DNA of 64,000 nucleotides from Prostheceraeus crozeri (Eukaryota; Platyhelminthes; Polycladida; Euryleptidae), in assembly GCA_907163375.1 (NCBI GenBank), contig CAJQUW010000455.1, forward strand, positions 1 to 64,000, in the 5' to 3' direction. The notes under the pieces were generated by a model, which worked only from the letters and a program-made list of their open reading frames with translations, made no database searches and was not told the DNA's origin. The position numbers and the translations under genes were made by a program. Each line of letters opens with the position of its first letter. Position 1 is the stretch's first letter. Below, piece after piece: positions 1 to 12,400 of the stretch.

Positions 1-3000
1 CACACGCAACCTGCCATGGCACAGCAAAATCTCTTATCAAAGACATGAATTCATTTAAATTGAAATATGCTAAATGGTTGTGAGAATCGGTTCCACATCA
101 CCATTCAGGATTCAAGAATATGAAACATGAATTATGTATTGAATTATTCTAAACCATGCCAGTGAAAAATGATATTAAAAACATGAAATTTCAGCTATGA
201 AAGCTCGCAATATATATTCGGCGATTTTTTCAGAAGGAATGAAGACTTTTCAGTTATCAATACAATTCACGAAATTCCCCTTGATAATCAGCTTGATTTC
301 CGCTCAGTTAGGATTGCTTTATTAGCAGAAAATATTCATTCCTTTTGATATCCAACTTGTTTCATACTTACTGTACAAGACTGCGTCATGCTCGGTAGTA
401 TAGAAATTGGCGGAAATTGACTTTTTTTCAAAAAAGTGCTTCAAATATGTGTTTTTGGACCCACGGAAAGTTAATCTCTCACAAAAAAACGGAATCTTGT
501 CATACAAAAATTTTCGCGAGCTTGTTATACGCAGACTCTGAGTCTTTTTGTGGGGGACTTTACTACCTATTATATCCCTATTCTATGGTCAGAAGTGAGT
601 AATATCTTCTGCACTTGAATCATTGATGGTTCTTGAACAAAAATATAAAATTGTTACCAGCATACGGCGGAATTAGTCAATTACTGCTTTTCTGTTAACT
701 AGCGAGAAATACAATGCGAGGAGACGATTAGCAAGTAGGCATTTCTCTTGGAATTTTGGTCGCAAAAGATGGTAGATTGAATATTTAGTTCCAAATTTTT
801 GAACCTCTAATGGACCCTACTTTTCAAATAGGATTCATATATCTTCAGTGCAATTCGCTTTTCCGCACTCTTTAATCTATGATTATAATTTACAACAATG
901 GCAGCTATCGGCACATCAATTGTGTTAACCTCTGAATAACCAGACTTCTTCACTAGCTGCATCTCCGAAATCAAGTCACGCATCGAATGGGTATCGTGAA
1001 AACATAGCGAACAGAGAATCGAGCATAATACACTATTGCACTCAAACAACTTATCACAGCCAGCCAACATCTCTCAGGTTAGGACAGTAGCAATTGTTTT
1101 CGAAGCTTTAATTGTGGTGTTAATCCGACTCCCTTCCGAAACTGTATGAGAGCGTCTGAAAGTCAATTAGTGTTGCATATTTTTGGATCCTGTGCATACA
1201 TCACCCCTTTCGCAGTGACTCCATCTGATCTCAAATCTCCTTTTCCGTACTATGGAATGATACGATATACGAATAAATTGAAGTTTTCACTGTTTTTGAG
1301 ATGCAGAATTTAATCGTGGATTATCAAATCTGGTTGGTATAATGGGTCTAACGAAGGAGTCTGACCCAGACGACCATCTAACCCAGCAAACTTTTTCAGA
1401 TAATACATTTGCCATGTTCTAGTTGAGTCTCATGTTTTGAAAAACTTATGGTGCAAATTCAGACCTGTCTCATGGAAAATGTAGCCAGTGTTCTGAAATT
1501 ATAACGAGTCTTTTTTCTTTAGCACTGTTTATCTCTTTCAGTTTGACGCAATGCGGAGTCAATTTGTAATCAATTGGGTTTTTCTAACACTGTATTCATA
1601 TGGTAAATCCGGATGTTACAAGAGTAAGGCTAACTAAAATACGCCCCGCTTCTTCCGTGTCTACCGAAGTTCTATTTTCTGGATCTACAAATATCCGGCA
1701 CGGATTAGATGCAACGATGGAAACACGTCCAAAATTTGAGACACTTTTTTCAGGCAATTTTTTGAAAAATTGACAAAGTTGTGAGTGGTTCTCTTATTTA
1801 TGACGCTCGCGATCGGATTAACGATTCGACTTCTAACTGCCTTGATTTCCAATCAAAAACGCATGGTCAAGGTATACGGATTAGTTTTGAAATTTTCAAA
1901 GCTCTAGCATTTTTGGAAGGAGTATTCATAAATAAAGATTAAAATTACGTAAAAATCGGCTGTAAAACAGATAATGGGTGAAATGAATTGTCATAATAAC
2001 AGATGCCACTGTTGGGGATATCAAATTTGACCTCAGAATTCACTTTTTAAAATTTCACATGTGAAACTTCACAATAGCCCCTAAGAGCAAAATAATTGAC
2101 CACCCCATTTTTCGATTTTCAATTTTTTGAATCCACCCTATATTGTCTCGTGTGTCAGACTATCATTCTTCTCACTGTTAAATAGGCAAAACTCAAAATG
2201 CCAAAGTCACTTTTGAGCGAATTCTTCTCATCTTTGAACTTGTACCGAATTCTGACCTTAAAATCTGTCTTCAGTGTTGTTATTTGCGATGTCAAGCTTG
2301 ATTGCTATGGCAAGAAAGCTGCTTAAGACGAAAGGATGGCGATTATATTGTAATTTCTTGTTGACAATTTAATTCGACTCCAACTTGCGTGCAAAAATCA
2401 AGGAAGCTTACCTCACGAAAAGTTTTTTATGAGCACTCATGAGAACTTAATGCGGATTCAAGAGGGGAATTTTATGAGAACTCATGATGTTCTCATGATA
2501 ACTTTGATGAGAATAATATGAGTCGGTAGTGAGATCATTCATGAGGTAAGTAATCTCATGATGCGTTCTATAGGAAATATTTCATGAGCAGTTCATGAGG
2601 TTTTTGTGAAAAAATTGTATTATTATGGTAGGCCTTACACTGTAATCCGATAGGATCTGTACTGGACATTATATCCTACAAAATTACTGACACAAATCAA
2701 CGTGTACGATTGTCTACCTCCAAATATCCAATCACAAGTTGATGCCTTGTGATCGTCTGCAGTTGCAAATATCCGAAACGTATCGAATTTGTCTAGGTTC
2801 GCCACCGACTATCGCACGCCACAAACAGATGCTTTGTAAAGACAAATTAATCGCTAATCACATTCAAACTATTGACTATTGAGATTGACTCTTTTTTCGA
2901 TTATTAGTGAGCCCCTTGTTGACTTTTGGGCCATCTGTGCTTTTTAGATTGGTGGTGGCAAAACCATGTGATTTATTTTGACAAGTTTAAATTAATTTAC

Positions 3001-4248
3001 CCTACATTTTTGATTAAAATTTAAGCAATGATTCATTGCTATTCATTTTGTCCCTTTTTGTCAGATTCTTGTAGGATGTTAACATGGCAATTATCTCTAC
3101 AAGAAACTAACAATGGACTCGACCAAAAATAGATTTTGTTAGGATAAATGTCGTGTCAAATTGTCAGTCAATCGACTGTTTACAGTTGTACTTGCAATAA
3201 GCTTACAATTAGGTTATGCATCGCTAGCGCCGAAAGAGAAAAGAAGTCATTATAAAACTTATTCAATCGATGAGAATCTCCAAGTTTTAGTCCAATTAAG
3301 GTTGAAAAGCAAAACTCTAGGATTTATATCATAGCGAATCTGAATCAGCTTTTCGAAATGATGCATAGATGGATTTGACTTCACAATAGTGGAGCTATAT
3401 GACTATGGCGAGATGTGTCTGATAAAGCAGAATCATATATGGCAAATCCACAGTTTATCGCGATGATACATAGAGATGGATATATTTTATTACGAATGCT
3501 GGAAATGGAATCTGTGGACATGAGCAGTGGGGCATCATTAGCGATAAGGGCTTAGTGGGCTGGTTAGTAGGTTTTAGAGGCTTTATAGTAGGGGCTAGAG
3601 GCTTAGAGTGGGGGAAGTGAGTAAGTGTGAATGAGAGTAGAGAGCCTTCTAGGGCTAGGAGGAGGGACTCTAGTGGGGGCGGGACGTGCTAGGTCTCTCC
3701 CATGGGGGGAGGAAGGGGAGAGGGCAGGTTAGAAAAAGGCTGGCGAGAGAGTCAGCAAGGTGAGGATATGTGGGTGGGGGTTAGGGCTAGGAAGCGCTCT
3801 CAGGCATTCGTGACGAGACAATGAAAGTCCTTAATAACTAAATGCCTGAAGAATAAAAGTATGAAAAAGCAACACTTAAAATTTTTCCAATGAGATTTTT
3901 GTGAAAAACTCATGAAAATTTCATGGAGATTTATATGAAGAATACATACGAATTCATGAGGAATTGTCGTAAAGTTTGCTTTCCAAATGTAATCATTGCA
4001 TGCTACAGTCGAACTGCAATTTATAGTTCAGGGTGTCTTCAAACGGGATTTGAATGTGAAGAAAGGCGACTTGAAGATACTTACCCAAAGGAATATTCAG
4101 AATTAAATACATCAAAATACGACATAAAAATACTTTTAGCATGTGACATTCCACGAGTTTTAGTAAGTTAGTGCTGTTACATAGCTTTACCACATTTTAA
4201 GCGATCTGCTTGCAAGGTCAACCACTTTACCTTTGTAAATCAAACAGA
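1..4248. other. gene-free flank left of element 1
   Basis: AT-rich DNA with only short, unconvincing reading frames on either strand and no recognisable domain. It ends at the six bases AAAGAC that are repeated after the far end of element 1. Two patches stand out: a cluster of TCATGA/CATGAG motifs at about 2430-2610 and again at 3880-3965, and a strongly G-rich patch at 3510-3790. The CATGAG clusters might be the ends of an old non-autonomous element of about 1.6 kb, but the ends match poorly. The rest reads as intergenic or intronic host sequence. Confidence 0.6.
3510..3790 (+). repeat. G-rich purine-biased patch
   Basis: The + strand is dominated by GGGG runs separated by short A/T/G spacers, with imperfect repeats of GGGCTTAG and GGCTAG(G/A)GG. 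Several sets of four or more G-runs lie close enough for a G-quadruplex in principle. There is no coding signal. It resembles the G/C-run blocks at the ends of elements 1 and 2, but no specific homology could be shown by eye. Confidence 0.45.
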
Positions 4249-4254
4249 AAAGAC
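4249..4254. repeat. target-site duplication of element 1, left copy
   Basis: AAAGAC directly precedes the left terminus and is identical to 41547-41552. A 6-bp duplication is the length made by retroviral-type integrases such as those of Polintons. This copy was found by aligning the two arm ends, so a shift of one base is possible. Confidence 0.6.
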
Positions 4255-4317
4255 AAGTAGTAACCCCGTGCCAAATTCCACATTCCCAAAAATGTAAAAT
4301 TGCTGAGTCATCAGGCT

Positions 4318-5560
4318 GATCAGCCCCCCCCCCTCTGGCAGGTAAGGTGAGGGAGAGGGCCAAGGATGTGCTGGGAGGAATGGGTCCGAGAGGAGGAAAA
4401 CCTGTTCCCTCCCCCCCCTCTGGAAGGAAGGAAGGAGTGTTTCGGGTAAGGGATGGGGATAAGGAAGGTTGATGCGAATGAGGGAGGAATAGAGTGAGGA
4501 TGGAAAGGGCGGGGCGTTTGTGTTGGTTGGGTATGTTGTTGGGATGAGAAAGTCCAATGTTTCGACAGGAAGGAGATCCCTCGGATGAGAAAACGGGAGG
4601 CCAGATTCGGACTCTACGTGAAATGTTGGGTTAGGAAGGATGTTTTCAGCGACATTGGAGAGAAAAAGTTACGAAGACCTCCCCCCCTCTCCTGGGCAAA
4701 CTTCTCAACTTTGGTTTGTAGGGACATCGTAGTAGGAAAGTCGTTGCTTTTTTGATGCAATAGCTCATGTTGAAAGCTTTATAAAGGTGAGACAAATTGC
4801 AGTGGTGAAAGCTCAGTTTGGACTAATTTTCCTGGGTGTTTAGGGAGGAAAATGGCAGGAACACCGTCAGAGTTGGAAATATGGCAGGTGTTGGAGGTTT
4901 TTGGGATGAGAAAAGTCGTTTTTCGGGCAGAAGGAGGCCTCGGATGAGAAAAATGGAGTGCAAAATTCGGACGTTTTGGTCAATGTTGGTTTCTAGGAAA
5001 CTTCTTCCCAACTCAATCGGAGAGAAAAAGTTCTGACGTCCCCCTTTGGCAGCGATCTTCTAACTTTGGTTGTTAGACATAGTAGAAAGTCGTGCAATAG
5101 CATCGTTTGGCAAAGCTTGGGGAGTGAGACAAATGCAGTGGGAGGGAAAAACATGGCTTGTTCGTATCTGCCTTCGTTTAGAGGTGAGATCGTTATTGAA
5201 AATTTGGGACCTTGGCGAAAAAACGACAGAGTTAGAATGTTTATGAAAATCGCTCCAGCGGGTGAAGCAAAGCCTTCGGACGGGATAACAGAGACCAGAT
5301 TTGGCTGGATCAGCGTCAAATTCTGCTTTCGGCATTGCTAAATTTGGAAGTCCTCGGATGAGAAGAAAAAAAATTTTTTCCATCATTTCTCCGAAAAACG
5401 ATATAAGTTAGAATTTTTGCGATGGCTGCGGGCTTGTAGAGTCAAACGAAGCATTGGATGGGAAAATGGAGGGCAGATTCGGATTCAGCGTTTTTCAAAA
5501 TTCTACATGGAAATGGTGTATTTCCAGCTCCATCGGGAGCACCTAGAATCAGAGATAGAC
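4318..5560 (+). repeat. subterminal C-run repeat block of element 1, left
   Basis: Imperfect units of about 300-400 bp. Each carries a run of 7-10 C followed by TCTGG or a close variant, then a stretch ending in TTGGTTGTAGACAT, GAAAGTCGTGCAATAGCTC and GTGAGACAAATGCAGTG, then GGATGAGAAAA and GATTCGGA. The same unit occurs inverted at about 40380-41490 and directly at 51240-52920 in element 2. No coding function is evident. Position at the element ends suggests a role in replication or integration, or simple array growth. Confidence 0.7.
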
Positions 5561-6249
5561 GGGGTTTAGTTTTTAGTGTTTGGATGATTGTGGTTATTAC
5601 GTCATCAGCTGATCGCCCACACACTATATAAGTGGAACTCGGCTTGTGGAAATCAGTTATCTCCGACTGGGTTGGGGGGTAGGTGAAACTTCCGGAGCTA
5701 CGATGATACGCATTGGTAAATCTGAAAAAACTGGGTTTCTGTAAGAAAACCGACTTAGACAAATTTCCATTGCTGAAGTCAGCTAAGGCGTCAGACTTAG
5801 AGGTTCGCCAGGAGATGGCCTTTCGTCTCCAGGCCATAAAAAGACTCCAAAACTTTAAAGGCTTGTAACTTTGCTTCTACAAGGTCCGTTTGACTTGAAT
5901 TTCAAAAAAGGTTCGGTCGCTATTGACCTTGCCCTAAGTGATAGACTACTTATAAAATTTCATAAGTAGTGCCTAAAAAGTTGAAAAAATTTTAATTCAC
6001 TAGTTTGGAGGTCGTTCTGGGGTTTTCGACACAGCTAAAGGTTCAATGAAAAGGATTTTTAGTGATGTCTGGGCCAAGAGTCTTCTCATGCGTTGATAAG
6101 CAGCTTTTCACTGAAAGCGAGCAAGACACGGAGAGTTTTGCTGTAATATTCACTGGACAGGGTGGTTCCTTCGGGACGGCGGACGATGCCGTAGTGATTA
6201 AGTTGTGGCAAGGGAGTGTGTCATAGTTTAGACCGAAACCGCTGGGGCA

Positions 6250-6920
6250 ACTCATGTCTCATGTTTGGGCATTTGACACAGTTCTCAACGTAGCACTTGA
6301 ACGCCAATCGGTTGAGTCTTAAGGCTATCCTGTCATCGGGTGGCCTCTTAAACATCTCCCATTGCAAAACGCCTGGTGAATCATGCTCTCTACGGCTTGC
6401 TAATCAAGCCTGATCACAGTCTGCCAACCTGCTTACCAACTAACCGCGTTTTTCATGTCTGGCGATCAAAGTAGATTGGAACGGTGAAAGTCACGGAGAT
6501 TTTCGGTTTTGTTGATGTGGTGTGATACTTCCTGTGGGTGATTTCGATGGACAGCGGTGGTTGAAGTCCGTAGCGGATGAGTACTGCAAGGGACGTGGGC
6601 AATGGTAATCCTTGTGAAACCTCTCTGCGTCATGTTTGCATTTTTCGTCTCAACGTTGTACTCTGACCGGCCAGGGCGACATTTAGCTATTCTGCCACGG
6701 TTACTCTCATAAAATCTCCATTGCACTTGTCTCCGACAGTTGGCCACCATGCGAGGAATGAATCCATCAGTTCTGCTTGTCTCTATCACGGAGACGAAAT
6801 GATGAAGGAATGAAGGAGGACATTCATGGCGCCCACAACGCAACACATCACAGACTTCTCTCTTTGCTAGTGAACAAGATCTTGTCAGTGTCGTCAGAAA
6901 CTTTATCATGTTGTACAATA
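6250..6920 (+). repeat. conserved noncoding module, left arm copy
   Basis: Holds two related units. Shared landmarks are CTCTCTGCGTCATGTTTGC, GTCTCAACGT, GGGCGACATTTAGC, a GTCTC...GAGAC hairpin around 6779-6795, and GGAATGAAGGAGGACA. The same module recurs inverted at about 39120-39720 and directly in element 2 at 56220-56600. A short partial copy is at 9930-10030. Frames are not conserved between copies, so it looks like a noncoding structural or regulatory unit. Confidence 0.6.
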
Positions 6921-8765
6921 AGTTTTACTGCTACACAGGATGATGTATAAGTCAGAAAGTTTGATCATGACGTTTATTCGTGAGTGTCGTCAGAAATTGT
7001 ATCAGGGTTTGCAAAGTTAGTGTAGTCAAGTAGTTTTAATGGGACACCGTTTGGAAAAAGTAAAGTTTGATCATTGACGTTGTATTCGTAAGTCTAGTTA
7101 GAAAGTGTATTCATGGTTTGCAAAAGCAAAGTTTAGTATAGTCAAATATTTTTACTGGTAACACAGGTTGATGGTATAGTTAGTCAAGTTTGATCATGAT
7201 GTTTTATGTAACAACACATGTCATTGAAATGCAAGTGTTAGTGTAGTCAAATAATATTACCGCGACGCACGTTTGTGAAAATAAAGTTTGATCATTGACG
7301 TTGTATGACTGACACGAACCGTCACCCACAGCACTAGAAAGTTTTTGTTGAAAAGGTTTTTAAAGTATCTGCACAGTGTAGATTGTCTTGTAACTTACCT
7401 GTTCACAGTGTTAGAAAGTTTTATAGGAGACAGTTGCCGAAATGTTTCCTTATTAGAAAATTCAAACTTCATGACTTGTTAGATTCGCTTCATCAGGTTT
7501 TACTAAAAGCAGGTCTTCTACTGCAAAAGGAGAGTTTAGAACTGTTATATGAAAACAGTGTTCGCCACAGCACTAGAAAGTTTTTATCCTTAGTTGAGAT
7601 CCGTTCTGCAGTGTGTGAAATGTTTTATGTGACAAGTCTTTTCACAAACGGTGAAGTGTAAATTCAGAGTGAATACATCTGTTAGGTGGTCATTAACTTT
7701 GGATGTGTGATGTAAGCGAATCTGTGTACAGAATGAATTGAATATTAGACAACGGTCTTGCAAGTTTTTGACGACTTGAGTGGTTGAAACGAAGTCTAAG
7801 TTTAACATGTTGGATATAAAAGTGAGATGGATAGGAATAAGTGTTGAATGTTTTATAAAACCAGATGTTGTCACACCACGTTGATTGTGTATTCCATGAC
7901 ATTGAATCGCATGGGTTGGTAAAGTCCATCAATCCATTGCTAGGCTTCCTCTTACGGTTGGATTTAGGGTTTTATATCACATGTGTTAACCGTTCGTGTA
8001 GAATACGTGAAGCACATGTTCCCTTAAACGCAAATGTTGAAATAAGTTTTGTAAGAAGGTTCTTTGACAGGTTGTTGTGAAACTTAGCGAACGTTGAAAA
8101 CAGTTTTTATGACAATGTTTCTGCAGTTCACACTCGTTAGCGTACCAGCTTTACTAAATGTGTGTGTTGCCTTTATCAAATTGAATGCATGTGTTTGCAC
8201 TCTGCATCGACAGCATACAAGTATCGAGACATAACAACCTGTAACGTTGTTAGTCGAATGCATATGAGATAGGAAACATTATGTGTGAGATAAAAATCAA
8301 CCTGCTAGATGAAGTGAAACACAAAAGTGTCACAACTAGGTTTACGGGAAATAAAGGAGAACTGTGACAACGTTTACACTCATCATAGACAGATGAACAT
8401 ACAAATCTGACATTCAAATGAAAGTCGTAAACATGAAACTGCGGTGCAAGAAACTTTATGTCAACAACTTTATGTTGGTAAAACTTTCATAGATTGCAGG
8501 CGTGTTTAAAGCTGATATAAAGACCTGTAGAAAGCATAAGTCTTAGCTTCAACGACTCGACCCTTGAACTCACACAATGAATACGTCTGTTAGAAAAATC
8601 ATTTGTAGGAAACAGCATTTTCTGTGCGAATGCAGACGATGTAAACATGTCATTTAACATGGCTTGCAATAGTCAACATGCTGCCATTGAAAATGTTTAT
8701 CATGAAAACCTATCAGTGAAAAAACCCCTCTGTGCCCACAAAGAATCATAAGTGCACCTTGACGC

Positions 8766-9105
8766 CCAGTCTGTCGCACTGTCCCTCAGCAGATAGGAGT
8801 AGAACATAAAGCTGAATGACAGCGCAGCGGTGGGCGTAATCGTCTGTCGCACTGCCCCTCAGCAAATTGAGTAGAACACAAAGATGAATGACAGCGCAGC
8901 CGATGGGCGATTGTCTGTCGCACTGCCCCTCAGCAGATAGAGTAGAACACAAAGATGAATGACAGCGCAGCCGGTGGGCAATCGTCTGTCGCGCTAGCCC
9001 CTCAGCGATAGAGTAGAACACAAAAGAAGAATGAAGCGCAGCCGGTGGGCGATCGTCTGTCGCGCTAGCCCCTCAGCAGATGGAGTAGAGTAGAACACAA
9101 AGATG
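8766..9105 (+). repeat. 68-bp tandem repeat, about 5 copies
   Basis: Units begin GTCTGTCGCACTGCCCCTCA and continue through GTAGAACACAAAGATGAATG to CGCAGCCGGTGGGC. Five copies are visible here and about two in the right arm at 37165-37290, so copy number changed after the arms formed. The open frame on the minus strand here is a by-product of the repeat. Confidence 0.8.
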
Positions 9106-9378
9106 TAAGTGCTCTCTCTGGCGCCCGTCTGTCACATGAAACAGAGAGCTATCACATCTGTCCCAGGATGCAGGAACGTGTGTAGCACCTGGCTGATCTC
9201 CCACACAGCTCATTGTATTCGTGCCGGAAGGGAGATTCATGCGTAAATGCATCTAAGTTTGTTGAGATTTTGAGGGTAGCAGTCAATGAAAATATGTCTT
9301 CCCCTTTCTTCCTCCAACCATAAGTTTAGAGAAATATGATTGCACGAATCAGACATTTGAAAGGCTGTATCATTCTCA

Positions 9379-9385
9379 TATAAAG
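9379..9385 (+). promoter_or_regulatory. TATA box of small element-1 gene
   Basis: TATAAAG lies 37 bp before an ATG at 9416, with a pyrimidine-rich initiator-like GCATTTTACT between. The spacing matches the other TATA boxes in elements 1 and 2. Confidence 0.45.
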
Positions 9386-9415
9386 CAGAGTCTCTTGCAT
9401 TTTACTATCACAATC

Positions 9416-9800
9416 ATGTTTGAGAAGCCAACAGCGTGCGTGATACCTTTTCGTATCATACACCGCGGTGAAGAATTCGAAATGATATCTATGGTGAGGA
9501 TATCACCGTGGAATTCGTGAAGTACTATTCTTACTTCACCCTACAGGAAGATTTGAGTCGACGAGTGCCAGACAGAAGAGGCTGAGATTCAGGCAAGTGG
9601 GGCCGAGACGGTGGCAAGTGATGCGAGGACGGTGGGGAGTGAGGCCGAGATGGCAAGCAGCGAGAGCGAGACGGTCGAAAGTGATAACATGGGAAAGTGT
9701 GGATGTCATTGTGATATCGGATGATGAAGTAAGAGTTTTACACATGCATACGAATGGCTGTGTCGTCTCAACTCATTTCTTGTTTTCTTTCAGTGATGGA
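9416..9800 (+). pseudogene. decayed small spliced gene of element 1, acidic product with SUMO-interaction-like tail
   Basis: After the TATA box at 9379 an ATG opens a short frame beginning MFEKPTACVIPFRIIHRGEE. Downstream are splice-like signals: an acceptor ending CACCCTACAG near 9545, a donor GAA/GTAAGA near 9730 and an acceptor TTTTCTTTCAG near 9793. The middle region has imperfect repeats of a TVxS(D/E)A type in one frame. Another frame ends VDVIVISDDE, a good match to the SUMO-interaction consensus (hydrophobic core followed by acidic residues). Gene A of element 2 has a comparable SDIVITD motif. The locus is damaged, so the product is uncertain. Confidence 0.35.
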
Positions 9801-9824
9801 GTGGATGTGATGGGTGTTCTTTAG

Positions 9825-10109
9825 TTCATAAAAATCATCATGCACACATACAGCACACTGTTTCACTACATTTCTCGTGAATGCAGCATGAGTTCTTATA
9901 AGAAATTCCTTCTAATGCAGCTAAAAGCGGTCCCAAGCCGCCACATATCTACGGATATGGAATGCAGAGGGGAAGAAAAATGATGAATGGGAATGAAATG
10001 GGAGGACACTCTTGCACCACATGCAGCCACAAACACATTTCTATCTTCATTAAGATGACATTCAATCACTTGAATTCTAATGTGACCTAATCCTTAGATT
10101 CGGTATAGT
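9825..10109. other. noncoding spacer with partial module copy
   Basis: No gene is seen. 9930-10030 contains TGAATGGGAATGAAATGGGAG, a partial copy of the noncoding module found at 6500-6920 and 56220-56600. Confidence 0.5.
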
Positions 10110-10960
10110 CAACTCTCTAACGTACTTATTAAACCTATTATCTCTAACTTTACAAACACTGAAAGGATTCTAAACATGATTTTCAAACTTTACAAACATT
10201 AACTTTATTTCTAACGCTACAAACAGTGAAATGCTTGTGACACTATTTTATATCTTTACCTATCTTGCAAACACTGAAATGATTCGGATCTTATTCCTAA
10301 CTTTACATTCATCACTTTATTTCTAATTTACAAACGTTCAACTTTATTTTTAACTTTTGCAAACAGTGAAGTGATTATAACTTCATTTACATTTCACCTA
10401 TCTTACAAACCTGAAAGGGTTCTAACATGATTTCAACTTTACAAACATTCAACTTTATTTTTAACGTTGCAAAAAGTGAAATACTTGTGACACTACGAGT
10501 GTATTTTATACTTTACCTATCTTACTAATACTGAAATGATTCTGATAAAATTCCTAACTTACAAACACTGACATGGCCACAACTTTATTTTATACTTCGC
10601 CTATCTTACAAACACTGAAATGATTCTGATCTTATTCCTAACTTTACATTCATCAACTTTATTTCTAACTTTACAAACGTCAACTTTATTTTTAACTTTG
10701 CAAACAGTGAAGTGATTTATAACTTCATTTTATATTTCACCTATCTTACCAAACACTGAAAGGATTCTAAACATGATTTCAAACTTTACAAACATCAACT
10801 TTTATTTTTAAACGTTGCAAAACAGTGAAGTGAATCTTTCTTCATTTATATTTCACCTATCTTACAAGCAGCGACATGGTGATAACTTTATTTCTAACTT
10901 TACAATCATCAACTTTATTTCTAACTTTTACAAACAGTAAATGGTTGTAACTTTATTACT
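10110..10960 (-). repeat. AATAAAGTT-type tandem array, element 1 left interior
   Basis: Degenerate units of about 60-100 bp reading AACTTTATTTCTAAC, TTACAAACA and CACTGAAATGATTCTGAT on the + strand. On the minus strand they read GTTAGAAATAAAGTT, the same monomer as the arrays of element 2 (56700-57110 and 59690-64000). The array has the same polarity relative to the coiled-coil gene in both elements. Confidence 0.8.
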
Positions 10961-11290
10961 AAGTCAATCCACTCTATTGAAACGAAAGGAAAACGACACA
11001 GTATGACCATGATATGTTATTGAAACCCACACAGCTTTTTTGTTATACTACCAATTCATTTCATGTCCTCTATCCTATACACTCAAAACCTGCAACGACA
11101 TTTATTCTATTACGCCTGAAATCTATTGACATGTGATACATTACATTAAATCTTCGATATCAAATACTATCATGAAGCAACTAGCAGTACCTGACTCTAA
11201 ACATGCATGATTCACACATTTATAACATTAGTAATTTTTCTATCATGTGTGACTACATGTCATCAATATGAAAGGCTTGCAGTGACTTAA
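10961..11290. other. spacer, no gene seen
   Basis: AT-rich. The first part matches 35250-35400 downstream of the other array. A related stretch (CCACACAG, TTACACTACCAATTCATTTC) recurs at 12715-12830. No coding signal. Confidence 0.5.
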
Positions 11291-11399
11291 CTCTTAATGT
11301 GTCCATGTCAAGATTTTGGAAATAACTTTTCATGTACAGTTGACATACAATCAATTTCAACGGATGCTCCAGTCATATCATGTGATTCCTGCTTTCGCA

Positions 11400-12400
11400 C
11401 TCATGGTGTCATGCTGCATCAACAAGTTGCTTATACGCTTGCTTCCAGCTTTTGCATAACTTGCATTGCCTCAGCTTTGGCTAAACGCAGCTCTGCTATT
11501 CTGCTAGCTGCTTTCAGACACACTCGTTGCTGCTTGAACTGCGCTATGCTCGCTTTTGCTCAAGCAAAAGACGCTCACTATGCTTCCCGTAGCTAATGCT
11601 AGCTTCGCATAACTCACTTGCGTCCATTCGCCTCAATTGCTCTTGTTGCTACAAGCTATAATTACATATGTCTTCTTGCTAAATAGCTTAGTTGGCTCAT
11701 TGCCTTCCTTCCCTTATCGCAATATTGCAACTCAACAGCTCTTTTCTAGCTCACTCATCGACTAGCCTGCTTACGACTTTGCTTCTACTACTCGACTTAA
11801 TGCTTAGGATTGCTTTGCTACGCTGGCTTAATATTGCTTCTCTCATCATTGCTTTTGCTTTACCATGCTTGCTATTCTTTGCTGCTTGCTCACTAATCCA
11901 TGCTATATTGCTCAACATTGCTTCCTACTATTGCTAGTTGTCTGCTCTATTTTTGCTAAGCTGCTAAATTTCTGCTATTTTGGGGGCTAAGCTTTTGCTT
12001 CAACAAGTTGCTCAGTTTCTATTTTGCTAATTGCTCTATTGCTAACCCCTAATGCTACTTCTCCGCTAAATTCTCTTACCCGCTAAACTATTGCTACTAA
12101 ACTTCGCTGCTTCTGCTTGCTGCTTGCTAATTGCTTTGCTACTTGACTCTAGCTAATTTGCTTTCAGCCGCTTTGCCAGATCCCTTGCCATACACCTTGC
12201 TGAATTGCGCTTGCTTTGCTTTGCTTTCTCGCTACATAATGCTATTCGCTACTCTTGTTTTGCTAACCACTTCTTTGGCTCCCAATGCTAGCTTACTCTT
12301 AGCATTGCTCTACAATTGCTAGCTTTCTCTTGTGCTTTCAATGCTTAGCACGCTCTTGCTAAACGCTATTTTCCCTATCTGCTCATGCTTTGTTCTATCT
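11400..12400 (+). repeat. cryptic GCTT/GCTA simple-sequence region
   Basis: About 1 kb in which TTGCT, GCTTGCT, TAGCT and GCTAA recur every few bases on the + strand, without a fixed period. It produces long leucine/alanine-rich frames (for example 11297-11596) that I regard as artefacts. It lies downstream of the degraded coiled-coil gene, which runs on the minus strand. Origin by slippage is likely. Confidence 0.65.

Larger units (their letters stand above)
4255..9240 (+). repeat. left inverted arm of element 1
   Basis: Reverse complement of 37045-41546. In order inward it contains: C-run subterminal repeats (4318-5560), a conserved CCATAAAAGACTCC-containing stretch near 5835, a noncoding module (about 6250-6920), degenerate repeats of an AAAGTTTGATCATGACG type (6930-7310), a long unique stretch with no convincing gene (7320-8760), and a 68-bp tandem repeat (8766-9105). 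The inner boundary is near GTGCTACA/TGTAGCAC, about 9180-9240, after which the two arms no longer match. Reading frames seen in one arm are not well kept in the other, so I do not call genes here. Confidence 0.85.

Noticed and set aside
2410-3985. Non-autonomous element bounded by CATGAG-rich ends
   Set aside because: The two ends resemble each other only loosely and no target duplication was found.
6466-6918. 150-aa minus-strand frame in the left arm
   Set aside because: The homologous DNA in the right arm and in element 2 does not keep the frame, so it is taken as part of a noncoding module.
8746-9021. Long minus-strand frame over the 68-bp tandem repeat
   Set aside because: Its openness comes from the repeat period. 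The right-arm copy has another frame and no start or promoter is shared.
11297-12322. Leu/Ala-rich frames in the GCTT region
   Set aside because: Product of simple-sequence bias; no domain, promoter or splice pattern.
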